From contig JACSVZ010000022.1 of assembly GCA_014706295.1 (NCBI GenBank), positions 8,450,830 through 8,514,829 on the forward strand: 64,000 nucleotides of DNA. The letters are read 5' to 3'. Made by a program: the position numbers and the translations under genes. The DNA comes from Lycocorax pyrrhopterus obiensis (Eukaryota; Chordata; Aves; Passeriformes; Paradisaeidae). Below, piece by piece: positions 17,432 to 28,465 of this stretch. Position 1 is the stretch's first letter. The number at the start of each line of letters is the position of its first letter. The notes under the pieces are model-generated. The model had not been told where the DNA came from. It did not search any database and saw nothing but the letters and a program-made list of their open reading frames with translations.

Positions 17432-18460
17432 GGCTCGGCCCTGCCAGTGGCAGGGCGAGGAGGCAGGGCCGGGGAATTAGCTCAGGTCTCTGCTATGTGA
17501 CACGTCTGTGTCTTTTGGCACCAGTCACTGCTGCGAGGCGGGGAGGCTGTTTGTGCGCACACGAGTTTCCGGAGCACCCCGAGGTCCCCAGGGCTCACTG
17601 CATCCCGAACCCCCGCTGCGGGGACGGCACATGTGGGTGCTGCCCGTGCAGAGGGACACGTTCCCAGGCCCCTCACTGTCGTGGCCCCTTCATCCTGCCT
17701 TGCCGGGAGGGCGTTGGAAAAGCACTGATATCATCGGCACCGAGCCTGACTCATCCTGGCTCTTCAGCACAAGCCGTGCCGCTCAGCGGGGCACACATTT
17801 TATTCCAATTAAACCATTGCAGGCAAGCCAGCTCTACATAATGATTTTTTTTTTCACTCGTAGCAAAGCGTGCCTGCCCCGGGCCAAAAGGTGAGAGGGG
17901 ACAAAAGTGACGCTGGAGTCAGTGGAGAGTCTCCACTTCTGGTACGGAGCCCTAAGAATAAGCCTTGCCAGAAACCTGCAGGGTCTGTCTCGGCTGCCGC
18001 AGCATCCCTGCCTCCCGTGTGCCTCCAGTGCAGGCTCACAGCACTGTCTTGTGTCAACAGCCCTCACCCTAACCGCAAATGCCCAGGTCACGAGCCCACG
18101 TCGGAATGTCACCTCTTCTCCCCACGACATGGAGTCCGGCTCCTGCCAAAAGACCCCAGGGGGGGCAGCATCAAAGTGCCCATGTCATTGAGAGAAAATG
18201 TAAGGTGACTTGTTTCTCCTGCCCTTCCTGCTCAGGTTTTTCCCGTTTATTAGAGGTTTGGGAGGTGAGTCAGGGAGCTGCGGGGTGAGGATGGAGCTGA
18301 GGAGGAATCGGCAGCTAAGGGAAAGGCAAACCAGTTCCAGGCACAGGTGAATCACTTGCTGGTGAAAATACATCTTATTCTCTGGGAGGCGTGTGTGGAT
18401 GGGGCTGGGAGTGAGCTGCAGCTTGACTCCATCAGAAAATTGTGGAGTCAAGAGAAAAAC

Positions 18461-18480
18461 AAGGCAAGGCAAGGCAAGGC
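18461..18480 (+). repeat. (AAGGC)4 pentanucleotide run
   Basis: Four perfect copies of AAGGC, intergenic. Confidence 0.9.
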
Positions 18481-19260
18481 TGCTTTTCCAGTAAATGAGG
18501 CGATACATTGCAAATGAGCAGCCTGCAGCCGGCAAAGCTCCAGCAACCCATGGTCCTGTGGCTCCCTTAAAAGGGGCGATTTTAGCCTGGGACAGCGGGG
18601 AGACAGAAAAGCCATAAACACGCTCAAAGGAATGTGGCTGCCGAGAAACGAGAATCTCCGCAGGCGAGGCGAGGTGGGGGGAGCCTGGATGGGGTTTGCA
18701 GCACCACTCCATGCCTGGAAACAGCCGGTTCCTTGGCCATGCCCTGTCCCGAGGGGAGGATCCCAGTCCCAGTGGTAACAGTCCCTGTGTGGTGCTGGGG
18801 GAGGCTCCTGCCAAGCCCCGGGGGTGTCATGTCCCCATGTCCTCGGGCCCGATGCCATACAGACATCCCTGTTTGCCAGCTTCTGGCACGAGAGCTGGTA
18901 GAGCTGGGAGGTCGTGTCTGGGCAACAGGACACCAGCCTCGGCCGAAGAAGGAGCAGGCAGGGCTGGTAGAGGGTGCCTGTCCCAGAGGAATTTCCTCTC
19001 CATCACATCCCACTTCTTTAGGGGTGGCTGAGCTACTCTGCACAGACTTTGCTCTTAATGCCATGGAGCAGCCCTGTGTCCTGGGGCATTGTGCAGGTTC
19101 TCGGGAAGCACCCTTGGGGCTGGCTTGTCCATGCAGGTAGCTGTGGGCATGCGGTGACACCTCTGGGCCAGGCTCTCCCCTGCATGTCCCAGGCTGGTGG
19201 CAAATGGAACGTGCATCAGTAGCCTGACTGAAATGACTGTGCTGCTTGCTTTTCTTCCAG

Positions 19261-19325
19261 GACTGATGAAGATGCAGCATGTGACACTCGTCTGTAAATA
19301 AATGTTGTAGTTTGTTGGTTTTGCT
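19261..19325 (+). other. Candidate orphan terminal exon of a plus-strand transcript
   Basis: A pyrimidine-rich acceptor (tttcttccag, ending at 19260) is followed by a short segment with AATAAA at 19297-19302 and a GT-rich stretch after it. This is the layout of a 3'-terminal exon. No upstream coding exons are recognisable, so a non-coding transcript starting near the DBNDD2 CpG island is the simplest reading. Evidence is motif-level only. Confidence 0.3.
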
Positions 19326-20079
19326 GCTCTTTTGTAAAGAAATAGTCTTTGGTTTTCACACCCCAGCTCTTTTTGCATTAGATTTGGGTGCGTACAGTGT
19401 TTGCAGAGTTGTGGTTTCCAGTTGCTCCGGGTTCCTGGGGCTGGAGGTGTCTGGGTGTGGTGGTGCGGCTGCCCCGGGGCTGAGGGTACCTGTGCACAGA
19501 GGGGTCCCACTTATGAAGGTCCTGGTACTGGGCACTGGTCGTGCTCATGGGCTAGTGCAAAGCAGTGTCCCCAAGAGCAAAGCTGCCACCAGCAAAGAGA
19601 GCGGTCTGACATGACCAGCCTCCACAGCAATGCCACCAAAGCAGGCAGGAAACTTTCTGTTCCCCTTCCTGCTGAAGCCAAAGGGACTCCTGGAGCAAGA
19701 GCTAGGATCAGGCCACAGACGTGCAAAATCCCAACTGATGCCACAAAGGCCATGCAGCCTTGGGAATTGCTGGAGCCAGGGTCTGGGCTGGGCAGAAGGT
19801 TTTGGAGCTGTAGGTGCTGATGTTTAAGGCTCTGACCCTTCAAACGCTCTAGGCTTTGCTTCCCACCCTTCATTGCGTTCCCCTGGGCTGTTCAAGAGAC
19901 CCAAGCCAAGCGAACAGAACCTCGTCCTGCCCGGATTCCTGCTGCTGGCAGCGGGCACTGTCCCATGTCCCCCACTTGCGTCACGCCTGGAGTGGGCAGC
20001 AGAGGCTGTGGCGGGCAGGGGGCTTTGGAGTGAGGATGCTGGTGCCAGGGGCCGCGGGCGCTGGTGCCTGGAGGTGGCT

Positions 20080-20950
20080 GCGGAGTGTGTGGAGCGGTGG
20101 ATGCTGGCAGACACTCCCGGCGGGATGCGATGCGGGGAGGTGCAGGGCTGCGGGATCCCGGGGCTGCGGGGTGAGGGGCCGGGGGTGCTCCTGGGACGCT
20201 CGTTAGCCTCGGCCCAGCCCCCTCCTTAATTAGCCGCGGCCGAAGCCGCTCATTAGCGGCGACTGGGGACGGGTGCCCTCCCCGCGGAGGTGGGAGGGAG
20301 GGGAGCGCTGCCGGCCCCGGTGGTGCGGGCACCGGCAGCGGGAGCGGGGCTGGAGCCCGAGCCCGGCGGAGGGATGGGGCAGCGGCGGGGCCCGGCCGTG
20401 CTGCTCCTCGCCCTGGGTGAGGGGATGCCCGGGCGAGGGTCGGGGCTGGGGGACCGGGCGGTGTCTGGGGTATTCGGGGGAGGGGGGCGACGCGATGAGG
20501 TGTCCCCTTCTTCCCTCCCTCTCTCCCTCCGTGCGGGCGGGGTCCGCGCGGCTCCCCACGGCGGGTCCCGCTGCCGGGGCCGCTGGCCGTCCCCCCGTCG
20601 GTCACTGCCCCGCGTCCCGGGCCGGGGGTGCCGGTGCCGGCATGGCAGCCCGGGGTGGCTGGGCTCCGGTTGCCCCGTGTCCGCCGGGCTCTGGGCAGAC
20701 GCCGACAGCGCTGGGCACAGCCGGGGGGCGGCGGGGGCTCGGGGCCGTCCTGCGTGGAAGGGGCCGCTCGCCGAGCCGCGGCACCCCGGGGCGGAGGTGG
20801 TCTCCGTCCCCAAAGGCGCCGGTGCTCACTTCGCCTCCTGGTGCTGGCAGGGCACCTGGCCGGGCTGCTGGCAGCGGGACCCGCCTGCGCCGACGCTTAC
20901 CGGGGCCTCTCGGACTGCGTTCTCAAGCTGGGGGACAGCATGGCCACGTA
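20080..20950. promoter_or_regulatory. CpG island and promoter of the neuritin-like gene
   Basis: A GC- and CpG-rich region runs across exon 1 and exon 2. Just upstream of exon 1 it contains homeodomain-type cores: TTAATTAG near 20227 and a palindromic CCGCT-CATT-AGCGG at 20246-20259. No TATA box is evident. Confidence 0.6.
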
Positions 20951-23782
20951 CGAGGACGAGGAGGGCATCGAGCTGCAGGGGCTGCGCCGAGTCTGCAGGT
21001 GAGTACGGTGCATGGCCAGCCTGGCTTTTGGCATTGCCCCTGTCCGAAGTCTCCTGCCCTCCTGAGTTCTGTCGTGCCTGCACACACACATGTGCTCCAC
21101 ACCTCTCTCCGGTTTCAGATAAACCCAGTGAGCTTCCTTTCTCTGTCTGTCCATCCATCCATCTCCTGCCCGTCTCCCACCGGAGTTTGTATCCCTGGTC
21201 CTTGGCAGCAGCTCCAGCCCCCAGCACTGGTCCCATGAGACCCTGCATGCCTGCAGCCAGGAGGAGCGGGGCTGGAGAGACCTGACCCACTCTGCACCCC
21301 AGGAAAATCTCCCCTGGGCCCCAGGATTCAGGCAGTGATGTGCAAGTGGCTGCTCTGCCCCAGGGCCCAGCGCTGCCGGCAGCAGCCTGCACCGGGCACC
21401 AGGCATGTCCTGCTGCCCAAAACAAGCCTTCTCCCTCCCTGTCCAGGCCCTTCATCCTTCAGGCTTGGATTGTCCCAGCCCTGGTTTGCCTGAGTTTGTA
21501 GTGATGCCCTGAAATGACGATATTGGGAGGATGTTACCTTTAGCAGAACTGAAGAAGAGCTGGGTAATAAGGGGTGATGTTGGGCAGGTTTTGGGAAAAG
21601 TCCGCTTAAAAGGCAGATGAGCAGAAGCGGCAAGGTGGATGTAAAATGTTTGCAGAGATAAATGGAGGCAGCTTTGCGTCTCCAGAGCGACCTGTGGGGA
21701 GTGAACAGGAGTTACAAGGAAATGCAGACAGCAATGAAGGGAAAACCCAGGTGCCTGGGGGTTGGTGGAAACCTGGCAGAGCAAGGTGGAGGGCTGAGTG
21801 CCCTAGGGTCAGGCTTTCTGAGCTGCTGGAAACCAACCTGCAGGCTGTGACCTGCTCTGTATTCCCCCTTCTTCGGGAGACAGCCTGGATCAGGATGAAC
21901 AGCCTCTCTGGGACCTGCCTACGGCTGGGCTGAAATGGGAACTGCTCTTTTGGACAGAATTTATACTTTTTGGTTGTTTTTTTAAAGGAGGCTTCTTGGT
22001 ATTAGAAAACACCCAAGGAGTCAGCCCAGCCCATGCTGGTGCTGGAGGAGCGATTCCGTTGCTGAAGCTCACGTGAAATGTGCGAGCTGAGTTTTTCTTA
22101 CAGCTCGGAGGCACAGACCACCACCGAAACAGGTCCTGAGATCTTCCCCAGCAGGAAGTTGATGATGTCCCAGCTTTCTGCCAGGAAATATTTCTGAATT
22201 ATTTGCCTTTGATGCTCAGCCTTATCCACTGCTGCTTGCGTTTCTGGTGCCGTGGTCCCCTCTCCAGGAGCGCGGGTGAGGGATGGACAGGGAGCCAGGA
22301 GGTGCTGTGGGAGCTGGTGATGTGTCAGCCCTGTGTGCAGCGCTGCCCCAGAGCTGGCCAGGCAAGGCGCTTGCCAGCAGCCTGCCTGCCTGAGCAGATG
22401 GGGGCTGTGAAGGGTGAAACGCTGGCAGTTGCCAGCTGAAAGCAGATCCAGGCCGGAGCTGCCATTCCCCTTCACCTTCCCCCAGCTTGTTTTGCCTGAA
22501 GACATGGGTCAGGTTTAACTCTTACCTGTCAGAGCTGCCTTCTGCTCCCGCTGCAGATCGGGAGCGAGTGCCGGAGGTTGCCAAGGTTGGCACCAGCTTT
22601 TCTCATTATCTGGGGAGGTTTATTCTGCCACAGTGACTCAGTTTAATGAACTCCCTCACAGCTGGTGTTCTGACGTAAGCCCCGGGTCTAAGTAAGCAGA
22701 GTGCTCAGGTTTGCCTGTCTGCACAAGGTGTCATCTCCAGCACAGCGCACTCAGACAGCACCGTGCTGTCCTTTTCGGTGCACAGTGTCCCCACTCAGCC
22801 AGCTGGGCTGCATCCCCTTCCTGACGGGTGGCATGTATGCCTGGTGTGTTGGCAGACACAGGAAAGGTGTCAGAGCAATTGCTCCTGTCCTCTAGGCAGT
22901 CCCCAGCTTGCAGAGAGCTGGGTGTGGTGCCCAGCCCCAGCCCATGTGGGACAGGACAGCAGAGCAACTCCTAGGTTTGTTTTTTTCCTTTGCCTGTTTT
23001 GTCTTTTCGCTCTGTTACCCCCCAAAAGCCTCTTTCTACTGAACAGCTTCTACTTGTGCAAGTAATACCCAGCAGATAAATGGAGATGATTCTAATGAGA
23101 ACACAGTGAATAACTCCTCCTGCCCCTGCCCGTACCTCAGTTAAAGCTGTGACAGTCTGTGGGAGCTCTTGTCCTTCTCCGTGCTTTGTGCTCCTATTTG
23201 CCCTTGACTCTGCTTGGAGAAAGCTTGGAGAAAGTGATGAATGAGATGTGCTGGGCCTTTGTTTGCAGCCTGTGTGAGATACTCAGGGAAACATTTGTTG
23301 ATGGCAAATAATGGATTTTATTGACTTCCAGAGAAAGGAGGGGGGGAAGGAATAAATAATTTCAGTGTTTTGAGATTTAGAGTTTTAGCCAAGATGCTCT
23401 GGCAGATGATGGAGGGGATGAATAGTCTGGGCAACTTGCACAAAACACGAGGGTTGTTGCTGCTCAGAGAGCAGGCTCAGGGCAGCAAGGCTCTGCCTGG
23501 CATCCAGCACTGTGGGCGTGCAAAGGGACTGACAGTGTGGTGTCTCCCTGGCTGCAGGTATTGGGATGAATTCCACACCTGTGCCCTGACAGTGCTCTGG
23601 GAGTGCCAGAAGGAAGCAGCAGCCATCTGGGAGATGCTGAGAAGGAGTCCCAAAAAACCAAATTTCAAGGCAGCTTGTTTGACCTCTGCAGCCCCAGCAT
23701 GGCCCAAAGCTCTGCCTGGATCCACGTTCCCAACATTTCCATCCTCAGCATTCCCCTCATCGTCACTTGGCTGAACTTATAA
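20374..23782 (+). CDS. Neuritin-family GPI-anchored protein, apparent 1-bp frameshift in exon 3
   Basis: Neuritins (CPG15 family) are small secreted, GPI-anchored proteins that act on neurite growth and synapses. Coding exons are 20374-20416, 20851-20998 and 23558-23782. The product starts with a signal peptide (about 1-26), followed by the hallmark LSDCVLKLGDSMATY (34-48), YWDEFHTC (65-72) and ECQKEAAAIWEMLR (79-92). Six cysteines match neuritin (27, 37, 63, 72, 80 and one after the shift). After codon 92 the continuing frame loses similarity and stops at 23774. The frame one base away gives GSLFDLC and a hydrophobic tail typical of a GPI signal, ending at 23782. One base therefore seems missing between 23640 and 23657, where there is a run of six A. 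A sequence error is likely because both halves look conserved; a real lesion is possible. The gene may be NRN1L or a separate paralogue, so I give no symbol. Confidence 0.85.
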
Positions 23783-24556
23783 ACTGCAGCTCTGTGAGTA
23801 TCCCAGCAAAAGCGGTGGCAGTGTGTGGTGTGGCATCTTTCAGATCTGTTTTTCAGACCTTTGAGGAATATACTGTGGGGAGCTCAGAAACTCCCAGCTC
23901 CATCCTGCACCTGTGAGACATGGAAGAGCTCGGCAGCATCTCCAGGGTGTTGAAATTTCTCTGTAATTTGGAATAACTCCTGTCCCCTTCTGCCTCAAGG
24001 CAGAGACACAGATCTGGCTGTCTGGAGATTTGGGAACTTGTACATACAGGGCATAGGATTTGGGGAAAAATTATAACTTATGGGAAAAGGATGAATGTTG
24101 GACACTTTTGCACTCTTCTATGGCTACTGGAAGCAAACCTGTGTACTTTTCTGACACTTTCCATCAGATCAACTCTCCAGCTTTTTGATTTGGGCACTCA
24201 AAAGAAGGTGGGTATTTTTCCCACTGCTCCGTGAGGTGCAGGGGATGGTGTCTGTCCTGTCACAGGCTGAAGAGAGACCTTACTGCCTTGTACTGGCCTT
24301 TTTTCTTTGAGGACGTGGTAAAACCCCTGCTGACCAATAATCACAGTTGCATGACTTCTCTTCCACACATCTGAATTCCTGAGTAACTTCTGTGTTATGT
24401 GTAAATCCTTTTCTAAGGACAGAGGTCAAAAATACTTGGGGGGGAGAGGGAGTATCAAGCTAGCAGGACAAAAGGGATTTATAACAACTCTTCTGCTTAA
24501 AACTTTCCCCAGGGTACCTGTAGGCAGCTGTGAGTAGAAGTGTGTAATTCCAGAGT

Positions 24557-24562
24557 ATTAAA
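24557..24562 (+). terminator. Candidate poly(A) signal of the neuritin-like gene
   Basis: ATTAAA is followed directly by GT-rich sequence (gtttgttgtag), about 780 bases past the expected stop codon. ATTAAA is the commonest variant signal. No AATAAA was seen between the stop and this site. Confidence 0.4.
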
Positions 24563-27383
24563 GTTTGTTGTAGAGCCAACAGCATGGCAGAAGTTATTTG
24601 TCCTGGCTCTTGCTGAACAGCATGGCCTCCTCTTGTCTCCTTTGTGGCTCAGAGCATTTTAAGTTCTGCAGCTTCAGTACAAGCATGGAAGTATTTGGAA
24701 CAGAGAGGTGTTTGCAAGTGATTTCTGAGTATGTTAGAGAAACAATATTATTGGTTAGCCCAAGGCAGTCTGTGTTTTAAGGATGCTGATGGATCTCTGT
24801 GCCCTGCCTGGCTGCACAGGGCCGTGGGGTGTGTGCTCTAAAGTGTCAGCAGGGAAACCAGAGCCCTGCTAACTCCACAGATCCCCCAGACACATTCCAG
24901 GCACTGGGCAAGCTTCTAGAGCAAAGGATCTTTTTCCTAACAGTGGTGTTGGGTCATGTTGCTTTCCTCTGGCATTCACGTGTTCTTCCTCTTACCTTCA
25001 CTATCACTCAACACTCTGCTCCTGCAGCAGCAGCAGGAGATAATGAAGAAATTTAGGCAAATTCCAAGAAATAAGCCACGGAGGAGCAGCTGGTGTTCAG
25101 ACAGCACTTCAGTGCACCTTGGCTTTCTACAGACAGCAGAGTTGTTACTTATGTATTCAGTACTCAGCATCTGGGGCACAAAGCCTTAGGGTGAGCCGTG
25201 GAGAAAGCGTAAACCAGAGCACGGCAAAACCTGGCGTGAACCACTCAGATGCTTCATTTTTTTCTTCTTCCTCCACTCCAACAGCACTATTTGCTGTTTG
25301 ATCCCACTCCCCCCTCCCCTGTTATCTCTTGTGGCTGGGGAAAGCTGAAGCGGGGGGAGTCATGTACAACCAAGACTGGAGTATTTTGGCTCCAAATCCT
25401 GTACCTGTTCTTTGTTTAGAACAGCTGTTTAATGCCTTTAGGAAAAGAAATAAGTACAGCCCCCTAAAATCCCACAACCCTTGCCTTCTCTTTGAATTTG
25501 GCAATTCCTCTCTTAAAATTTTCTACCTTGAAACAGCTTTGGGGAAAGGGAAGGTAAAAGTATCAGATTTGCAAGAAATCTTCCTTTTGCAAAACCATGG
25601 ATGCAAATGGCTGACTGCCACTGCTACTGTCTCTGAGAAGAGCAGGTGTTGGGACATATCTTCCCTGGAAGCAAATCCCTCAACTATTGCACACAAAAAA
25701 ACCCCCAAAGATTCATTAAGAAACAAAGACCATCTGCCACTGTTCTGGTATGGAGCAGCAGATTTTTTTTTAAAGCCAAAGGTGCTTCTAAATCTGACTG
25801 AAAGCATGTGAGAGAAAACTAGGTCTCACAGTATGGGAGTGATGAGTTTCCTCAATCAGTATTTCATTTTTAGCAGAACTTCCTCTATGACTAGGACAAT
25901 TACAGTAGAAGTCCTTTAAAGAAAAAAAAAGGTAATACACCGATTCAGTTCTCCTAGGCAGTCAGCTGCCTTTCAGAAAGATTTCTGATCCTACAGCACA
26001 CTTCATGCTGATGCAGTGCAGCTCCTGGGATGTCCTGCAGCCTCAGGGTTAAAGCCCCATTTGTCAAGGATTCTTCTCGTGGCCTTGCTCTGAGTTTCTC
26101 CAGGTACAAAGCCATCCCCAGACTTCACCCCCCCAGGGAAGCTGCTGAAGCAGTTACACCATATCTTGTGTATTCAAAAAGAAATAGGTTAAGTGTTTCT
26201 TAGTCCAAAGTCTTCACCTTTGTTCTTGCAGGGGAACAAAGGTGGCAGCTCTGTTAATACAGGCCCACAGCAACTCTGGGAGCAGCTGGAAGAATGTGGC
26301 TTTGTCTCCTTGCTCTCAAATTCACTGTAATTAATCTTTAGCTCCCGCTCACCTCAAGAACAGCCCCGAACACAGGAGTTCCTGTGTCCAACACCACGCT
26401 TTGGTGTGGTATTAAACCTTGAAGTAAATCTGCAAACTTTCCCTGTCCCTGCAGGACTGGGATGTTCTTTCTCAAGAATAGCACCAAAAAGCAGCAGAGG
26501 ACAAAATGACCCTGAAGGCGTCTTAAAAACATGCCTAACAACAAGCCAGTGCTTGTCACCCCGAGGCAGCGCTGCCCTCTGCTCCACGCCCTGAACCCAA
26601 CCGCATGCACACTCCCTGCTCCTTTCTGAGGGAGATACTGGCACCTACTGGAGACCAATTTATATCCAGGCTGAAGTGACTGGGAGAAAGGCAAGTATCC
26701 TTGTATGTGAAAAATGAGCAGATTTTGAGAAGGGATGGACTGCTGTGCTGCAGGGGCAGCCCTAGGAAGTGACCTCGGGGTGGCCCTCCAGGCTGGCTCC
26801 TGCCCAGAGAAACACTTGTGTAAACTCTTCACTCTGAAAGGCTGCTGCTGTTTGAAACTCTGCTTCCAGGGGCTTTGGTCAGGAAGGGCTCTTGGTGAAA
26901 TCCCCCAGTATAAAAAGTGCTGGTTACATTTGTTTAGACAGAAATCCTCCTCTGGAGACCTGCTGAGTATGTAAAGCAGCAGGATGTCATCCTGCCCCAG
27001 TTTACAGTGTCTGAGTGTGAGAGCAGAGATTGAAATACAGCTCAGCTCCCCAGTAACAAAAGTCAAAAGAGCAGCTTCAAAGAGTTTATCAACTTCAGTC
27101 TCACATCATCCCACCACTTTCCAACAAACTGAATTAGCAAATAACTTATGCAAATTGAAACATACAAATATTAACATACAAAGGGGAGTTCCTGCAGCAA
27201 GATGCTGCACAGGAGAAAAATCTGTCTCTAGACCTGGCTTTGCCCTCATTTGGGATTGCACAATGTGGTCATCCCTCAGTGGAAACCAGGCAGGATGTGG
27301 GGCTGTTTGCTTGGGCTGTGGATCCAGAGGGACCACCCAGCTCTGGCCCCTCAGCAGTAAGGGGGTGTCTCTGCCTGGTGAAG

Positions 27384-27389
27384 TTTATT
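27384..27389 (-). terminator. Alternative poly(A) signal candidate for SYS1
   Basis: TTTATT on the plus strand gives AATAAA on the minus strand, about 1.1 kb past the SYS1 stop. It would produce a longer 3' UTR than the site at 27853. Confidence 0.25.
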
Positions 27390-27852
27390 TGAAGGGCCTC
27401 TAAATAAAGGCACATCCTGTTATTTCGAGAAATAACAGCAGTCTCTTACTTAACATCACCTCTACCAGGCCACATCTATTGCTAGACTGCTGAAGCCTGA
27501 CAGGAAGGGCCATCCAAGGGAGAAGAGCATCATGGCTCCAGGACACTTTTGCAAGTTTCCCCAGGACAGCTCCAGGCTCAGGCTGGACATGTGGAGATCC
27601 TGGACTGCTGACACTCCCTCTGAAGTGGGATTATGCCAGCTGACTTCCCAAGACAGCACTCAATACCTTCCTTTCAGAGCAGAGGTATGAAATGTTTACT
27701 GTAGGAAATTTTATGCGCCCCAGACAATGGGCACCTCCCAGCCAAGTGTTCTCTGGCTGCATCCTTCTGTTGCCATGATACAGACACTTGTGGTATTTCT
27801 TGAAGTGCTCAGCTTCCCAGGAGAGCCGTAACACTCACAGTAACATTATATT

Positions 27853-27858
27853 TTTATT
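27853..27858 (-). terminator. Candidate poly(A) signal of SYS1
   Basis: The minus strand reads AATAAA within a short AT-rich patch, about 610 bases past the SYS1 stop codon. This is the first canonical signal downstream of SYS1 that I found. Confidence 0.45.
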
Positions 27859-28465
27859 ATTACAAAAGATTTCTTCAGCAAACTGCTGTCTTTCACCTCT
27901 GTGTATCAAACATGGAAACAGCAAACAAACCCATCTAACGTTACAGGTTATTTAGTGTCTCAGCTGGTGATTCAGGTAAGTACAACTATTTTCTTTCTCC
28001 CCATCCATTCACTTCCTTGACTCTTTTCCCAAGCCCAAACAAGCCACAGATTGGAAGCAGCAGCTCCCAGCCCCACTGCTCACCGTGCCAGCTCCAGCAA
28101 GAAGAGCTGCCCGTTGTGTTACCCATTCAGGGCACTCCCACATCGTTAAATTCCAAATGCTCCTCACGCACCAAGTTTTGCTACCTGGCTTTTAACAGTC
28201 TCATGAGTGAAGAGTTTAAGGGCACGCTCTCCATACAGTCGTATCAATACTTTGTGTTAACAAAATAAACATCTGCTCCTCCCCTGCTGTCAGCTGATGC
28301 CAGAGGAGATGCTCACACTCATGCAGTCACCGAGGTCCAAAAAAAAAAAAATTAATCATCAAGTCTAAACAGACCTGCTGTGCTTCTTCAGGGATGATTC
28401 TGAGGCATTGGATGCACTGTGCTGGGAATAATGACATAACGCAGCATGGTGTTGCCAGAGCCAGT

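Larger units (their letters stand above)
16046..20373. other. Divergent intergenic interval DBNDD2 / neuritin-like
   Basis: The two flanking genes are transcribed away from each other, so the interval should contain both promoters. It includes GGTCCC-rich sequence at 16306-16436, a (CCCTG)n run at 17409-17431, an (AAGGC)4 run at 18461-18480 and a possible plus-strand terminal exon at 19261. In human the gene TP53TG5 lies in the corresponding interval; I see no trace of it. Confidence 0.55.
23783..28465. other. Interval between neuritin-like gene and SYS1 (3' ends converge)
   Basis: Both flanking genes transcribe into this interval, so it should contain their 3' UTRs and little promoter sequence. 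I see no further exons. Candidate polyadenylation signals are listed separately. There is an AT-rich stretch around 27120-27190. Confidence 0.55.

Noticed and set aside
16046..20373. TP53TG5, which lies in this interval in human
   Set aside because: No matching protein segment was seen; I cannot say whether it was never present or has been lost.
20273..21285. Long open frames (321 and 331 codons) over the neuritin-like exons 1-2
   Set aside because: One frame starts at the first exon but reads through the intron; the splice sites and neuritin match show the real structure. The rest is GC-driven.
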